From assembly GCA_963575745.1 (NCBI GenBank), contig CAUYUJ010014328.1, forward strand, positions 51,001 through 115,000: a stretch of 64,000 bases of DNA, read 5' to 3'. Below are positions 51,468-61,549 of this stretch, in pieces. Within the stretch, counting starts at the first letter, position 1. Each line of letters opens with the position of its first letter. The notes under the pieces are model-generated. The model had not been told where the DNA came from and ran no database searches. It saw only the letters and a list, made by a program, of their open reading frames with translations. Source of the stretch: Prorocentrum cordatum. Taxonomy: Eukaryota > Sar > Dinophyceae > Prorocentrales > Prorocentraceae. Made by a program: the position numbers and the translations under genes.

Positions 51468-53263
51468 GCGGGAGCGGAAGCGGAGGCGGGAGCAGCGGTG
51501 CGGGGGGCGCCCGCGCCCGGGCCCCTGGAGGGCAGTCGGGCTCGCTGGAAAAGCAAACGTGCAATAATCCGTCGACGTGGTGGAATCAGGAACGGCATGG
51601 GGCCTGCAAGTGACGAGCGACAACAAGAGCGGCAACATCTCTGATTCCAAAAACAAAACCTCACCCTGGCGGTTGCTGCGCAATGAGATACTGCACGCGC
51701 ACATTGGCAATTGGGGAAAGAAGGCATCAAGCTCAGTCGCTGAAGCGTTTGCATGGGCGGCCGGGCAGGCGGGTGCCCTCAGGGGTCCAACTCAGAAGCT
51801 TGGTCGACCACCGCCCGTCGGTGCGACTCTCCGTTTTCCCTGTCAACGCCTGTTTCCTGGACTGCTGCTGATCAACCCAACTGCGGTATCCTGCTCGCCG
51901 GAACGTGTTCTCAGCCCGATGGGTTGCGCGGACAATCCAATCCACCCATGGTTCCGGCTCTACGCTCATATCCGCGAGCTCATGTTGAATCCGCCGCGCG
52001 GGAATGATCTTCCGCAACATCCGTCTTCCTGCCGTCTGGAGCCGCTTCGCCCTCTCAGCGGTCATGGTCCAGCAACCACTGCCGCATAGTACGGTTGGTG
52101 TGATCACGGCGCTTAAGAGGCGCATCCTGTACCTGAGCGGGTAGTGAATATTCGTCAGCCCGTGCTTGTACTTCCCGAAAGCTGCCCACCCGCGAGAGAT
52201 CCGACGCTGCATCTCCGCGCCGTGAATGTCACAGAAGGAGATCAATCTTCCCAGGTACAATGTGGCCCCGGCAAAAGGCAATACATCAATGAAGTCCTCG
52301 CCCACCTTCGCGCTTCCTCGCCTGAGAACGCCCTTCCTGACCTCGACATTCGACAGAATCTTGGTCTTGCCCGCGTGGAGCTTCAGCCCGTGCGCGCTGG
52401 CCACTGACTGTAGGTCACACAGCGTGTGTCGAACGTCTGCCCTTGTTGAGCCTATCAGCGGTACGTCGTCGGCAAATCGAAGCTTGGTCAAGAACGTGCC
52501 GTCGATGCGTATCCCACGCCGATGTTTGCGCCAAGTTTGTTTCAGATCTCTCATGATATGCTCCAGGAGGGAATTAAACAGAGCTGGACTCAGCGGATCT
52601 CCCTGGCGCGTCCCTCTCTCGAGGCGATATACTCGACTGTTGCAGTCGGAGCGCGCCTGGGCCGTCTGGCCTGCGCACAGACGCGAGAGGACTCGAACGT
52701 ATTGCTCTGGGACTTGTTGCGCGCGCAGAGCCTCCCAGAGGCCCTTGTGCGAGACGGAGTCGAAAGCCTTCTCGAAGTCTACCGCTGCGATCCAAATGTC
52801 CATGCCGAGTTCCTTGAATTTCTCCTGTAATTGTACAAATGTGAGGAGGTGGTCATCGCAAGCAGATCCTTTGCGAAATCCGGCTTGGTCGGCAGATTGT
52901 TGCACGTCTAAGTATGGTTGCAGCCGCTCAAGCAACACCATGCTGAACAGTTTGTATAATATTGGCAGAAATGATATTGGTCGGTAATTCTGCGGCAGCT
53001 TCGGGTCGCCCTTCTTGAAGAGCACCGTGACGCGGGAGTGCTTCCACGACGCAGGCGGCTCCTTCTCTTCGGCCAGCACATCGTTGAAAAGCGCCGCTAT
53101 AGCCTCGATCAATAGAGGCCATCCGCGCTTTACCATTTCTGCCACTACGCCTTCGCTGTCAGCGGCCTTCCCCTTCTTTAAGCGTTTGGCTTGTCGTCTC
53201 ACTTCCTGCGCCGTTACGGGCAGAATCGCGGCGCCAACCTGGGCGTGCTGAACTGGTTCGCCT
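51468..53263 (-). mobile_element. Nested 5'-truncated LINE
   Basis: The segment between the two halves of the 45-bp array. GGCTA occurs at both junctions (51,463-51,467 and 53,264-53,268), a candidate 5-bp duplication; removing the insert restores the repeat register. It contains only the RT-to-C-terminus part of a non-LTR element, truncated at the RT fingers with an in-frame TAG just outside. No clear A-tail is seen at the 3' end. Confidence 0.65.
51733..53255 (-). CDS. Non-LTR reverse transcriptase, 5'-truncated but open
   Basis: About 505 codons without a stop. RT motifs: KGKAADSEGVVAEMVKRGW, VTVLFKKGDPKLPQNYRPIS, motif A AAVDFEKAFDSVSH, motif B RGTRQGDPLSPALFNSLLEH, motif C LRFADDVPLIGS, then LKLHAGKTKILSN. 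All three catalytic Asp are present. C-terminal parts include RGWAAFGKYKHGLT, GSGCWTMTAERAKRLQ and GTRLPGRPCKRFSD, typical of dinoflagellate LINE tails. No endonuclease domain, and the first in-frame codons abut the insertion junction. There is no ATG in a good position, so it is probably not translated on its own. Confidence 0.75.
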
Positions 53264-53390
53264 GGCTAGTATACATATGCGTGAATCCGCATTGCTGCTC
53301 AGTTTTCACACCCGGCTACTTACACGTAAGTCCGCATTGCTGCTCTGGTTTCATACCCGGCTATTTACACGAGAATCCGCGTTTAAAGAA
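53264..53390 (+). repeat. 45-50 bp tandem repeat, right part
   Basis: Units start at GGCTA 53,264, 53,314 and 53,359, sharing ATCCGCATTGCTGCTC and TTTCACACCCGGCTA-like blocks. Confidence 0.85.
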
Positions 53391-54430
53391 GCTTCATTCA
53401 GTGCGCACAAGGTTTGTTTCGAATATGTCATGACGATCACACCCGTTCAGATCTTATCTCGATACATAAGATAGTTTTGTGGGGGTTCTGTCGCTTCGCG
53501 GTCAAACCCTTGCTATTGCTAGCCTTGCTTGTTTTTGATTAGCGCCGACGGCGCTGAGAGCTGATAATATCCTGCAGGTCGCGTGCAACGCATCCGCTGA
53601 AGTGCCCAAGGGGCTGCCTGCTATGCACGCCGCGTCGAGCCGTTTGCTCGCCTTCCGCCAGCACGCCTGGCACTCTGCTTAACGAGGAGCCAGGCTGATA
53701 CGCCCGGCTGCTGAGGAGGCCGCGGCTTGCGCTCGTCGAGGCGACCCCGCCCTGCGCTGAAAAGGGCGCGCGGGACAGCCGCGGGGCAGCCGCGGGGCAG
53801 CCGAAGCAAAGCGGGCTCTTGGGCGGCATCGCCGCGGGACGCCGCGACATAGCCGCAGCAGCACGACTGAGGACGGCTGCGCAGCTGCAGCACTGCTGTA
53901 GCACAGCGACGGGGTAGCATGTCGGCGACACAGGGACGATCTTCCACGAAGGGGATATCCATAGGAACTACATCCTTGACAGGAACAGACACGGTCACGG
54001 ACATGGCGGACACAGAAAAGGAAAGCAACGTGGAGGGCGAACGACAAGAGAACGCCGAGACGGCACAATATGCACACGCAAGTCCGGGCATATATATCTC
54101 GGTGTGAAACGGCAGGTGCATGTGCAATTGAATGCATGCCCTGGTTGTTGAACAGGTGTAGGAATTTCCGGGGCATGTGATCTCTTACAAACATCAGTAA
54201 GAACAGGCGTCGGTAGGTCGAAACGGCGAGACACACATGGCCAATAATTGGAGGGCAGTGTGGAAACGCATGCGCGCGCGAGAAAACGCGCGCAACTGAA
54301 CACGCACACACGAGAACGCGTGCGTGAATACAATGGCGCGCGCATGAACTTTCACTGGAAGCGATCGGCGTGAATGGACTCAGGGAATCGCTTTGCCCCC
54401 CCATGCGTCGCCCTCTTCCTAAAACCACGG
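53391..54430. other. copia 3' non-coding region, part 1
   Basis: No gene recognised. A short GGGACAGCCGCGGGGCAGCC cluster lies at 53,768-53,800. Confidence 0.4.
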
Positions 54431-54640
54431 GTCTGAAGCTCTTCCCCCGCGATGGGCTAAAGCGCCTAAGATGACCCAAAATGGCTCCGCGACGGCCCCA
54501 GAAAGCCCATGATGACCTCAAATATGACTCATGAGCACCCAACGTCGTTCAAGATACCTTCCAATTTGCCTCCGAGATGCCCCGCGGCCGCCCCAAGGCG
54601 GCTCCAAGTGGCCACGGCGCTCCCCCAGGAGGCCCCCGGG
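54431..54640 (+). repeat. Degenerate CCCAAAATGGCTCC / GAGGCCCC repeat, site 2
   Basis: AAGATGACCC, GGCCCCAGAAAGCCC and GAGGCCCCCGGGAAGCCC units. ACCCAAAATGGCTCCG at 54,474 looks like a leader fragment but fits the local repeat. Confidence 0.55.
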
Positions 54641-54834
54641 AAGCCCAACTCCTTTAATGACAATACTATGAACAAGTTGGTGTCGCCTTCTCGTTGTTCC
54701 GAGCAGTGTCCGCAGGCAGCAATGCAACTATAATGATGATACCGACTGTGTGGGGCCGGACGGAGTGCCGCGTGCCGCTGGTATTGGCGACCGAAAACAC
54801 ATGTTCAAGTGTAATATGACAGCGCCAGACTGCG

Positions 54835-55080
54835 CCGGGACAGCCGCGGGACAGCCACGGGACAGCCGCGGGACAGCCACGGGACAGCCGCGGGACAGCC
54901 GCGGGACAGCCGCGGGACAGCCGCGGGACAGCCGAAGCAAAGCGGGCCGTCGGGCAATAAAGCTGCGGCCCGGGCCAGTAAAGCCGCGGCCCGCCGCGGG
55001 ACAGCCGCGGGACAGCCGCGGGACAGCCGCGGGACATCCGCGGGACAGCCGCGGGACAGCCGCGGGACAGCCGAGGCGCA
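54835..55080 (+). repeat. 11-bp GGGACAGCCGC minisatellite
   Basis: About 20 units in two runs split by AAAGCGGGCC/TAAAGCCGCGGCCC sequence. Confidence 0.95.
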
Positions 55081-55179
55081 GGCGAGGCAAACATGAGGCC
55101 AAAATGCTATGGGAGCACTGGGAATGGCCTTCAATCGAGTTGTCTGGCATTGAAGATTATCCATGGTTCGGATGACGAG

Positions 55180-55330
55180 GAAGGGAGCGAAGGAGGTAGG
55201 AGGGGGGCGAAGGAGGGAAGAGGGAGGAGGGAGGAGCGAGGAGGGAGGGAGGAGGGAGGATGAGGGAGGAACGAGGAGGGAGGGACGAGAAGGGAGGAGG
55301 GAGGACCAAGGAGGGATGAAGGGTGGAGGA
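55180..55330 (+). repeat. GGAGG-rich purine tract
   Basis: GGAGGGAGGAGG repeats. Confidence 0.9.
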
Positions 55331-56070
55331 GCCATGGCAAAGAAACAAATGAGTGAACCCGACGTCGGGGTCACATAAGCCCCCGCCATCAAAGTGCATA
55401 TTGGGGCTGGTCTTGTGGGGGGTGATTGCCGTGGGAGGGAGTCCAAGGGCGCGGGATGAGCGGGGAGGTTTTTTGCTGATGATTTCTATGTGCTTGTATT
55501 GCAATAAAACGGACTGTCATATTCCCGCACAACCAAAATAGTAACAAACGAACGGGGGAAAGGCGCGCGCCACCTGCATCTTAAGGGCGATCCCGCTGGA
55601 CGCCCGTGAGCGCGAAAACCGCGAAGAGACCCGGACCGACGAAAAGCGCGAGAGACCCCTAAACCTTGCAAGATCTTGCAGTGCCCACCCAATCGGCCAG
55701 GGCAGACGAAGGCGCCCGTGCGGGGCGCGCGCATCATCACAGCGACAACAAAAAACACGCCATGTCCTGAAGCTCGCAGAACGCATCATGGAGCGATGGC
55801 GCACGCACAGATCCGCAGTCGAATCGGGTTGAAGCTCGCACGGGCTGCGCTAGAGCAGACCGGCGCGCCCGACACTCAAACGCGCCGAAGCTCTAGCTAC
55901 TCGCGCACGCAGAAAAGCTGCTCGCTCAATGAAAAAAGCCACGCTCGCAGGAAAGCTGCTCGCCCACAGGGCACGGCTACATTTCGGCTTTTCTTGGGCG
56001 GAATTATGCGAAGGGGGGGGTCAGTTTATGCCGCGGCCTCCTCACCGGCTGCTTCTTGCGCCTGCGCACC
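55331..56070. other. copia 3' non-coding region, part 2
   Basis: GC-rich sequence with no recognised gene. Confidence 0.4.
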
Positions 56071-56074
56071 GTGC

Positions 56075-56082
56075 AGGAGGAG
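56075..56082 (+). promoter_or_regulatory. Possible polypurine tract
   Basis: AGGAGGAG immediately before the 3' LTR, where plus-strand priming is expected. Confidence 0.5.
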
Positions 56083-56272
56083 TGTGATTCCAGAAAGCTC
56101 GCTGCTCTCCTCACCCGTTCTCCGCTCTCCCGCTGCTTCTCCCATCTTTCCTCCCGCTGCCGCATTGGTTACAAAACATAACAGGGCCCTTGGCCTCAGA
56201 GCTACGCAGTTTGGTCGAGCAGCGCTCTCGCGCGACAAGGATTGCCGCGCCGCGCGCGCCATCCATATCACA
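56083..56272 (+). repeat. 3' LTR
   Basis: 190 bp, TGTGAT...ATCACA, about 90 percent identical by eye to the 5' LTR; the target duplication GACTG follows directly. Confidence 0.8.
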
Positions 56273-56277
56273 GACTG

Positions 56278-56425
56278 ATGGCCCCGGTCTCAGGGGGGCC
56301 CCTCTGGGGGCCCTCTTGGTGCGTCTTGGGTCTTGGGCCCTCGTTGGGGCCTCGTGGGCCGTCTCTGGGCTCTCTTGGGCCGCCTTCGACCCGTCTTGAA
56401 CCTGTCCTAGGAGCCAGCACTGGGG
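56278..56425 (+). repeat. CTCTTGGGCC-type repeat, site 3
   Basis: Reverse orientation of the GAGGCCCCAAGA family. Confidence 0.7.
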
Positions 56426-57000
56426 CAGCCTTGACACCCCCGATTAGCTCGAGCGTGTCGGCATAGCCTGGGGCGACGACCTGGGCGGGGCACAAGAGAG
56501 CGCCCCCCCCTCGACTCCCCCCCCTCCCCCTCTTCCTCAGCGTCAACCTTCTCCTTGGACTGCTGATCCCACTCCTTGTCGAGAGCGTGCAATTCTGACG
56601 GGGAAGAGGGAAAAACACGGTCTCAGAAATACTCGAAATCATCCTGGATGATAACCGCCACTGTGGAGCTGAATCAATCGTCGGGGATTCTCGGACCCGT
56701 GTCAATCCAGAACCGAGTCAGTCAGCCCTTGCAACCCTGCAGGATCCTGTAGGATCCTGCGCCCAAGCCCGGGTCGGTGCACCCCTGGCTCTGCAGGATC
56801 CTGCAAAATCCGGCGCTCTGACTGACCCCCATTTGCATTGACCCCCGTCTCTTGAGCACCGAAATTGACCGTGCGAACCAGCGCCGGGGCTGCCGTGACC
56901 CCTCCGATTAGCTCAAGCGCGCCAATTGCGCACTGGGATCGAACTCCGAGATGACTCTGGGGCGTCTTAGAAACAGTTGTGAAGCGTCTTGGGGTCTCTT
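56426..57000. other. Spacer with paired GATTAGCTC blocks
   Basis: CCCCGATTAGCTCGAGCG at 56,438 and CTCCGATTAGCTCAAGCG at 56,908 belong to two related blocks. GGATCCTG repeats lie at 56,740-56,810. No gene. Confidence 0.45.
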
Positions 57001-57006
57001 CTTTTT

Positions 57007-57275
57007 GTCGCGCGACTCCTGCCGCGCGAACACGGCTGCACAACGTCCTTGCCCTTGCGTGAGACTGCCTTCAAGCAGGTGCCCCATGCCGGCGAATTCG
57101 AAAAGTGGGCTGCGAGACGGACTTTAGGGCAGGGCTCGACCCCGCGCTCTGAGAATTAACAACAACCCTATGTCACGCGACTCCTGCCGCGCGATCACGG
57201 CTGCACAACGTCCTTGCCCCTACGTGAGACGGCCTTCAAGCGCGCGCTCCGCGCCGGCGCATTCTGGAGAAACTC
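57007..57275 (+). repeat. Two-copy tandem duplication, spacing 164 bp
   Basis: TCGCGCGACTCCTGCCGCGC through CGTGAGAC.GCCTTCAAGC occurs at 57,007 and 57,171. Confidence 0.85.
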
Positions 57276-57456
57276 CCAGGGGGCTGGGAGGGCGAGGAGC
57301 GAGGGTGACGAAGGAGAACAGACTTTGCCGGGGCCCCGCCCCGGCAGATTCCCTCGGAAAACGATAAGAGGAGACTTTCTCTCGTAAACAGGCGCGGGGC
57401 CCACCCAACGGGAAGAGCGAGAAACCAAAGACAGGACACCCTGACTTGACTGTCCG
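57276..57456. other. 3' flank of the NRT2 pseudogene
   Basis: No gene and no A-tail seen. Confidence 0.4.
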
Positions 57457-58936
57457 TCATAATGCGACCTCCGCGCTCTCCTGGCTGGGAGCAGCGCCCT
57501 CGACCTCCTTGTTCTTGGCCACCCCCTTCGTGAACATGCTGCCTCGCTCGTCAGACCAGTAGAGGCACACGGTCATCAATGCCCAGAAGAGGACGTAGCC
57601 TGCATGAGCGCGATACGGGATCAGATCATCGTCGACCTGCATCTGCATGTAGAACAGCTGCGTCGCGATGACCGCCCCGAGGTTCCCGCCTGCCCCCGCC
57701 ATCGCGGCCCAAATGCTGCGGGATCATGAACGGCGCGATTCCGTAGGATGTCCCCTCCGCCATCTGGGCGCCAAGCGAGAACAGCAGGAGGCATGGCAGC
57801 GCTGCGCTGAATGCAGTCATGTGGCCGAACAAGAGAAGCCCCAGGCCCTCGAGCGTCAGGGCCAAGAACTGCGCCCAGATGCGGCCAGGGAAACCCATGC
57901 GGGCAAACATGAAATCAGAGAATATGCCCCCCCCCCCCCCCCCCCCCCATGACCTCGCAAAGAGGTTCATGAGGCCAAACGCCGAGGCCGCAAGGCCTGC
58001 CGCCGAGACGCTGAGCACTACGCCGTCGCTCCAGTCGTAGTCCTTGAAGTGCAGAGCCAGGCGGTTATTCATCGCGAGCTCCGTGCCAAAGCAGGCGCCG
58101 TACTGCATGATCATGATGGGCACGCGCGGGTCCTTGAGGCACTGCACGTAGTCCATGGGCGATACCTTGCTCTTTCCCAACTGCGTTGCGTCGAACTTGC
58201 CGTGGGGCGTGTCCTGGGAGAAGAACCACATTAACGTTGCGACGGTCGAGAATATTGCAGCCGGAACTAGCATGGAGACTCGCCAGCTCGCAGACTTTGA
58301 CATTCCGAAGCCGTTCAAGAACATCCCGTAGATAAGCGGCATCAAGAATTGGGTGACCCCTCCGCCGAGATTGCCTCAGCCACCGGCGGTCGCGTTGGTC
58401 ATGCCCACGATCTTTCTGTTGAAGAGGATAGAACTCCAAAACTGATTCGCCACGAATGTCGCCCCAACGGCGCCGATAAAGAAACGGACCACGATGAGAC
58501 CCGTTGCGTCTGTGACCACGGCGGAACTCGCCACAAACACTGCACCGAGGCTTAGAAGCGCCACCTGCACCTTGCGCGGCCCGAACTTCTCCAGAAAGCC
58601 CCCAAGCAACACCCGAACGAAGATTGTGCTTGCAACCGCTGCCAAGCCAGAATCGCCGATGAGTTTGTTGCACTCCGTGCCAGCACCGCACTTGCACTTC
58701 CCCTTCTCGTCAAAGCCGTCACACAAACCGATGTCTTCGCGCACAACTGTCATCAACGGTGCGAAGGCGAACCATCCGACGAAAGCCCAGAAGAAGGAAA
58801 TCGTGGCGAACCAAAATCCACGCATGTGGGGGTTTGCCTCCTTCGTCCGGCCCCAAGAGAGCAAGCGAAGCGTGGTGGCCTTGCCCTGCTCGTCGGTGGG
58901 AAGATCGAAAGCCTGGGAAGCGGGCAGCCCAGCCAT
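57457..58936 (-). pseudogene. Retroposed nitrate transporter (NRT2/NNP family) pseudogene
   Basis: About 493 codons, intronless, the usual length of NNP-family nitrate/nitrite symporters of the plasma membrane. Starts MAGLPASQAFDLPTDEQGK. Diagnostic blocks: FFWAFVGWFAFAPLMTVVRE (helix 1), FVANQFWSSILFNRKIVGMT then NATAGG-stop-GNLGGGVTQ (NNP signature 1, Trp changed to TGA at 58,378-58,376), SMLVPAAIFSTVATLMWFF, ARSWGGGGGGGIFSDFMFAR with an expanded Gly run from a C22 tract (57,927-57,948), and MAGAGGNLGAVIATQLFY (signature 2). The frame slips near 57,710 just before signature 2. It ends ESAEVAL, TGA. The leader relic 103 bp upstream shows it came from a trans-spliced mRNA. Loss of function is inferred from the stop and the shift; sequence error at the shift is possible, but the TGA is clear. 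Confidence 0.85.
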
Positions 58937-59039
58937 CGCAACAGAAGACGACCTATCCCTGTGGGCGCTACGAGCGAAAGTGGAATGTTCAAGGATCGAG
59001 GCGAAAATGTCCCGAGAGAAAGAAAACAAAAAACAACGA

Positions 59040-59060
59040 CTTGAGCCAAAATGGCTGCGG
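59040..59060 (-). other. Spliced-leader relic of the NRT2 retrocopy
   Basis: The minus strand matches 20 of 21 bases of the dinoflagellate leader and ends CCATTTTGGCTCAAG. It is oriented into the transporter, at the position of an mRNA cap end. Confidence 0.85.
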
Positions 59061-59465
59061 AAGCGCTTTGGGGTCTCTTGGGGGCCTCTCTGGGGCCTGT
59101 TGTGGGCCTCCTGGGGGTCTCTTGGGGTCTCTTGGTGGCCTTTTGGAACGCTGTTGGCAGGCTCGGGGCGGATGGCTGGAAATATCAGCTCCCACTCTTG
59201 GGGCTCTCTTGGGGCCTTGTGGGGCAATCTCTGTGGCTTCTTGAGCCATCCTGGGGCCCTCTTGGGATATCCCAGGGCCATCTTGGGGGTCTCTTGGGTA
59301 ATTTTTTGGGGGGCCTGTGGGGTCTTCCTTGGCAGAGTGAAAGCCAAAACAGCGAATATCCTTTACATCGTTAAAGATGCCCCAAGGAATGGAGCAATGT
59401 TTGTCTCTCGAGGCCCTTTTGGGGCCATCCTGGGGCCCTCTCGAGCGGTCTTGGAGCCCTCGTTG
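59061..59465 (+). repeat. CTCTTGGGGCC-type repeat, site 4
   Basis: CTTGGGGGTCTCTTGGGG units in the reverse sense of the GAGGCCCCAAGA family; it begins exactly at the leader relic. Confidence 0.75.
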
Positions 59466-59666
59466 CGGGTGTTGTACGAAGAGGCGCTGGGGATTTTGGC
59501 GGCCCTCCGGGCACGAAGCGGCGTCCTCGAGGTCAGAGTGCAACATGTTTACCGGGAGCACAACACCGACGCAGACGGCGTCTGCAATGAAGTGTTGGAT
59601 AGGGTGATGGTCGGGATGCCGGCATTGGTTGGTAATTGCCACGTGTCCGTGGGCTGGAGGCCGTAA
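59466..59666 (+). pseudogene. RNase H-like fragment
   Basis: The frame reads VLYEEALGILAALRARSG, then VRVQHVYREHNTDADGVCNE and VLDRVM. H-V-x-R-E-x-N-x-x-A-D-x-x-x-N is the C-terminal RNase H motif found in LINE and LTR polyproteins. Only about 60 residues are present. It seems a stray element fragment. Confidence 0.45.
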
Positions 59667-60860
59667 TCATGGCATTTGCGTTTGAGCCGGGGCCGAGGCA
59701 AATTACCAGATGTAAGCACATACTCATGTTGAGGAACTTCGATGGTTTTATGTTCCTCTGATGCACCGATACCGTGACATACACTTCGGGCCCCGAGTTG
59801 CACCTCGCCGAGAGCTTGCGGGAGGGCGTCTGGAGGGCGTCCCGGATACGAATTCCTGGGAGTTCGTATCTTCCGAGTCCGGGTCCCAGGACGCGTTCTG
59901 GGCCAGTTTCTGTCCAATCGTCTCGAGGTCTGCCTGCTGCCCCTGCCCTCCCTCGTCTTCCGAGGCGGTGCGTGGCAAACCGGTTGGGCGCGCGAGCTCG
60001 GCCCTGCCTCTCCGACGGAGGAGGCCTCGTTTATGCTAGGGAGTGGGCCCCGCGTTACGGTCCACATGTGCTGCAAAGAAGAGAGACGACACCTGATCTG
60101 CTAGGTCGCTGGCCCCGTCTTACGGCCAACATTTGATATACCTTCATACGTTACATACTCCGCACTTTCAGTTTTCCCTTGGACAGCGCATGTCCACATG
60201 ATGTATCTTAGCAATTGTCTACACTTTGTGTACACTTGCGTTTGTAGTCCGGCGGGGACAGACCAGAGGATGTATTAACCCTGTAGTGTTGCCAGACGAA
60301 ACACTTAAATCTGTACCGCATGACTTTGCCTGTAAAAAAAAAATCTCGAGCGGTCTTGGGGGCCGGTGTTTCCTTCACGCTGGCAGTACGCACGCTCGCA
60401 GTACGCGACAGCAAAGAAACCACCGCACTATCAGCAGGCGGGCACTCTCATACGCCAACTCACGCGATGAAATCAAACTGAGCGATGCCACCGAGACGCC
60501 CCCGCAAACAGATGTTGGGATGGGAAGTGGCCAGGAGGAGTCGTCTGGGCCCGGCCGCCTGAATTGCGCGCCCTGCTGCGCTTGACCAGGACGGCGAACA
60601 GACTCTGAATGCGTGGCTGGCGTTGCACACTGGCGGTGCTTCTCCAGTGACAACGGCGTGCTGAAAACCACAAACCGCCACGCACAACACGATCTGTGGG
60701 GCCTCTTGGGCCGTTTAAGACGCTTCGTGTGGGCTGCCTGAGACCCCCTCCGGCCCATCTCTTGAACCGCCTTGACGGCCGTGTGATCGCCCTCGGGGAA
60801 GATACTCGCCCCCCAAGCGCAGGCCCGGACCGAGGACCCCGCGGGGAAAATGTTGGCTAC
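59667..60860. other. Spacer, no confident gene
   Basis: Open frames occur on both strands (for example minus 60,375-61,133, 252 codons) but show no domain. An A10 run lies at 60,333-60,342. Confidence 0.35.
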
Positions 60861-60867
60861 TGTTAGG

Positions 60868-60976
60868 TCGGGCATGTCCCCCCACAGGGGGCTTTTGGTC
60901 GAAAAACAAAAAATAGTCCCCTGACTATTTTTTTGACTAGTTTTGAATCTTCCTCCTGTCGAGGGACATGCCCGAC
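60868..60976. repeat. Nested inverted repeats
   Basis: GTCGGGCATGTCCC (60,869) and its exact complement (60,962) enclose a second hairpin AAAATAGTC...GACTATTTT at 60,910-60,931. Confidence 0.8.
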
Positions 60977-60999
60977 TCCCATCGGTCGGAAGAAGTAGG

Positions 61000-61145
61000 T
61001 AGAAACATGAAGTAGGAAGGCGTTGGAAATAGCTTGGGTTTCCGCACGCCTCCTGAAGAGGAAGGAAGAGGGAAAACCACTCGACTCTTGAAGTAGGAAG
61101 GCGCTGAAAGTAGATTGGAATCTGGGAATCCAAAAATACCTACTT
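61000..61145 (+). repeat. Two copies of a GAAGTAGGAAGGCG block
   Basis: TGAAGTAGGAAGGCGTTGG near 61,010 and TGAAGTAGGAAGGCGCTG near 61,091. Confidence 0.75.
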
Positions 61146-61545
61146 TCAACGACCGATGGCTACTTGAGGGGGGAGGAGTTCGGGAAAAATGCTCTGCCCC
61201 GCGGCCTGGGGGCCTGGACGCCAGTTCCTATGATTGTCCGCCGCCGTGCCTCTGGCACGAAGCGGAGTGCCCCACGGAGGGCAGAAAATCCACCCTGATA
61301 ATACCACCCCGACACGCGAAGCCGTTTCGTAAACGCATCCAAAGACGGACTCAAACAGGGCAGAGCTGTTTAGTAAACGCCCAGGGCCGTATAGTCAACG
61401 CCAATTGTCTGGTCCGAGCGGCTTTTCCTCCCTTGACCCAAGGCTCACAGCTGCGCTGCTGCTGCAGCCAAGATTGCGCTCACAGCCGTGCTGCTGATGC
61501 AGCCATCCCTGTAATTTTCTTGAGGGGGCCCGACCACCAATTTCC
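61146..61545. other. Spacer, nothing recognised
   Basis: Contains a CTGCTGCTGCAGCCAAG-like duplicate at 61,455-61,505. No gene. Confidence 0.35.
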
Positions 61546-61549
61546 CGGG

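Larger units (their letters stand above)
42658..56272 (+). mobile_element. Ty1/copia LTR retrotransposon, degenerate, 13.6 kb
   Basis: The element is defined by two LTRs of 190-191 bp with TGTGAT...ATCACA ends, a 5-bp duplication outside both, a TGG-starting primer site one base after the 5' LTR and an AGGAGGAG purine tract before the 3' LTR. Inside, on the plus strand, lie gag (43.48-44.6 kb), protease (44.77-45.2), integrase (45.5-46.6), reverse transcriptase (48.7-49.7) and RNase H (49.7-50.4), in the copia order PR-IN-RT-RH, then a C-terminal extension to 51,344. Many stops, shifts and lost catalytic residues make it non-autonomous. Two pieces of LINE lie within it. LTR identity of about 90 percent (by eye) means an old insertion. 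Confidence 0.8.

Noticed and set aside
54474-54489. Leader-like CGGAGCCATTTTGGGT on the minus strand
   Set aside because: It lies in a degenerate CCCCAAAATGGC-type repeat, lacks the GGCTCAAG end and has no gene downstream.
58376-58378. TGA read as a reassigned or recoded Trp codon in NRT2
   Set aside because: Other frames in the window end normally at TGA, and the copy also carries a frameshift, so a nonsense mutation is simpler.
58494-59666. A 390-codon plus-strand frame
   Set aside because: Mostly antisense to the NRT2 copy plus the CTTGGGG repeat; only its last 60 codons look like a protein (RNase H motif).
60375-61133. A 252-codon minus-strand frame
   Set aside because: Contains a duplicated YFQRLPTS from a DNA duplication and crosses the nested hairpin; no domain seen.
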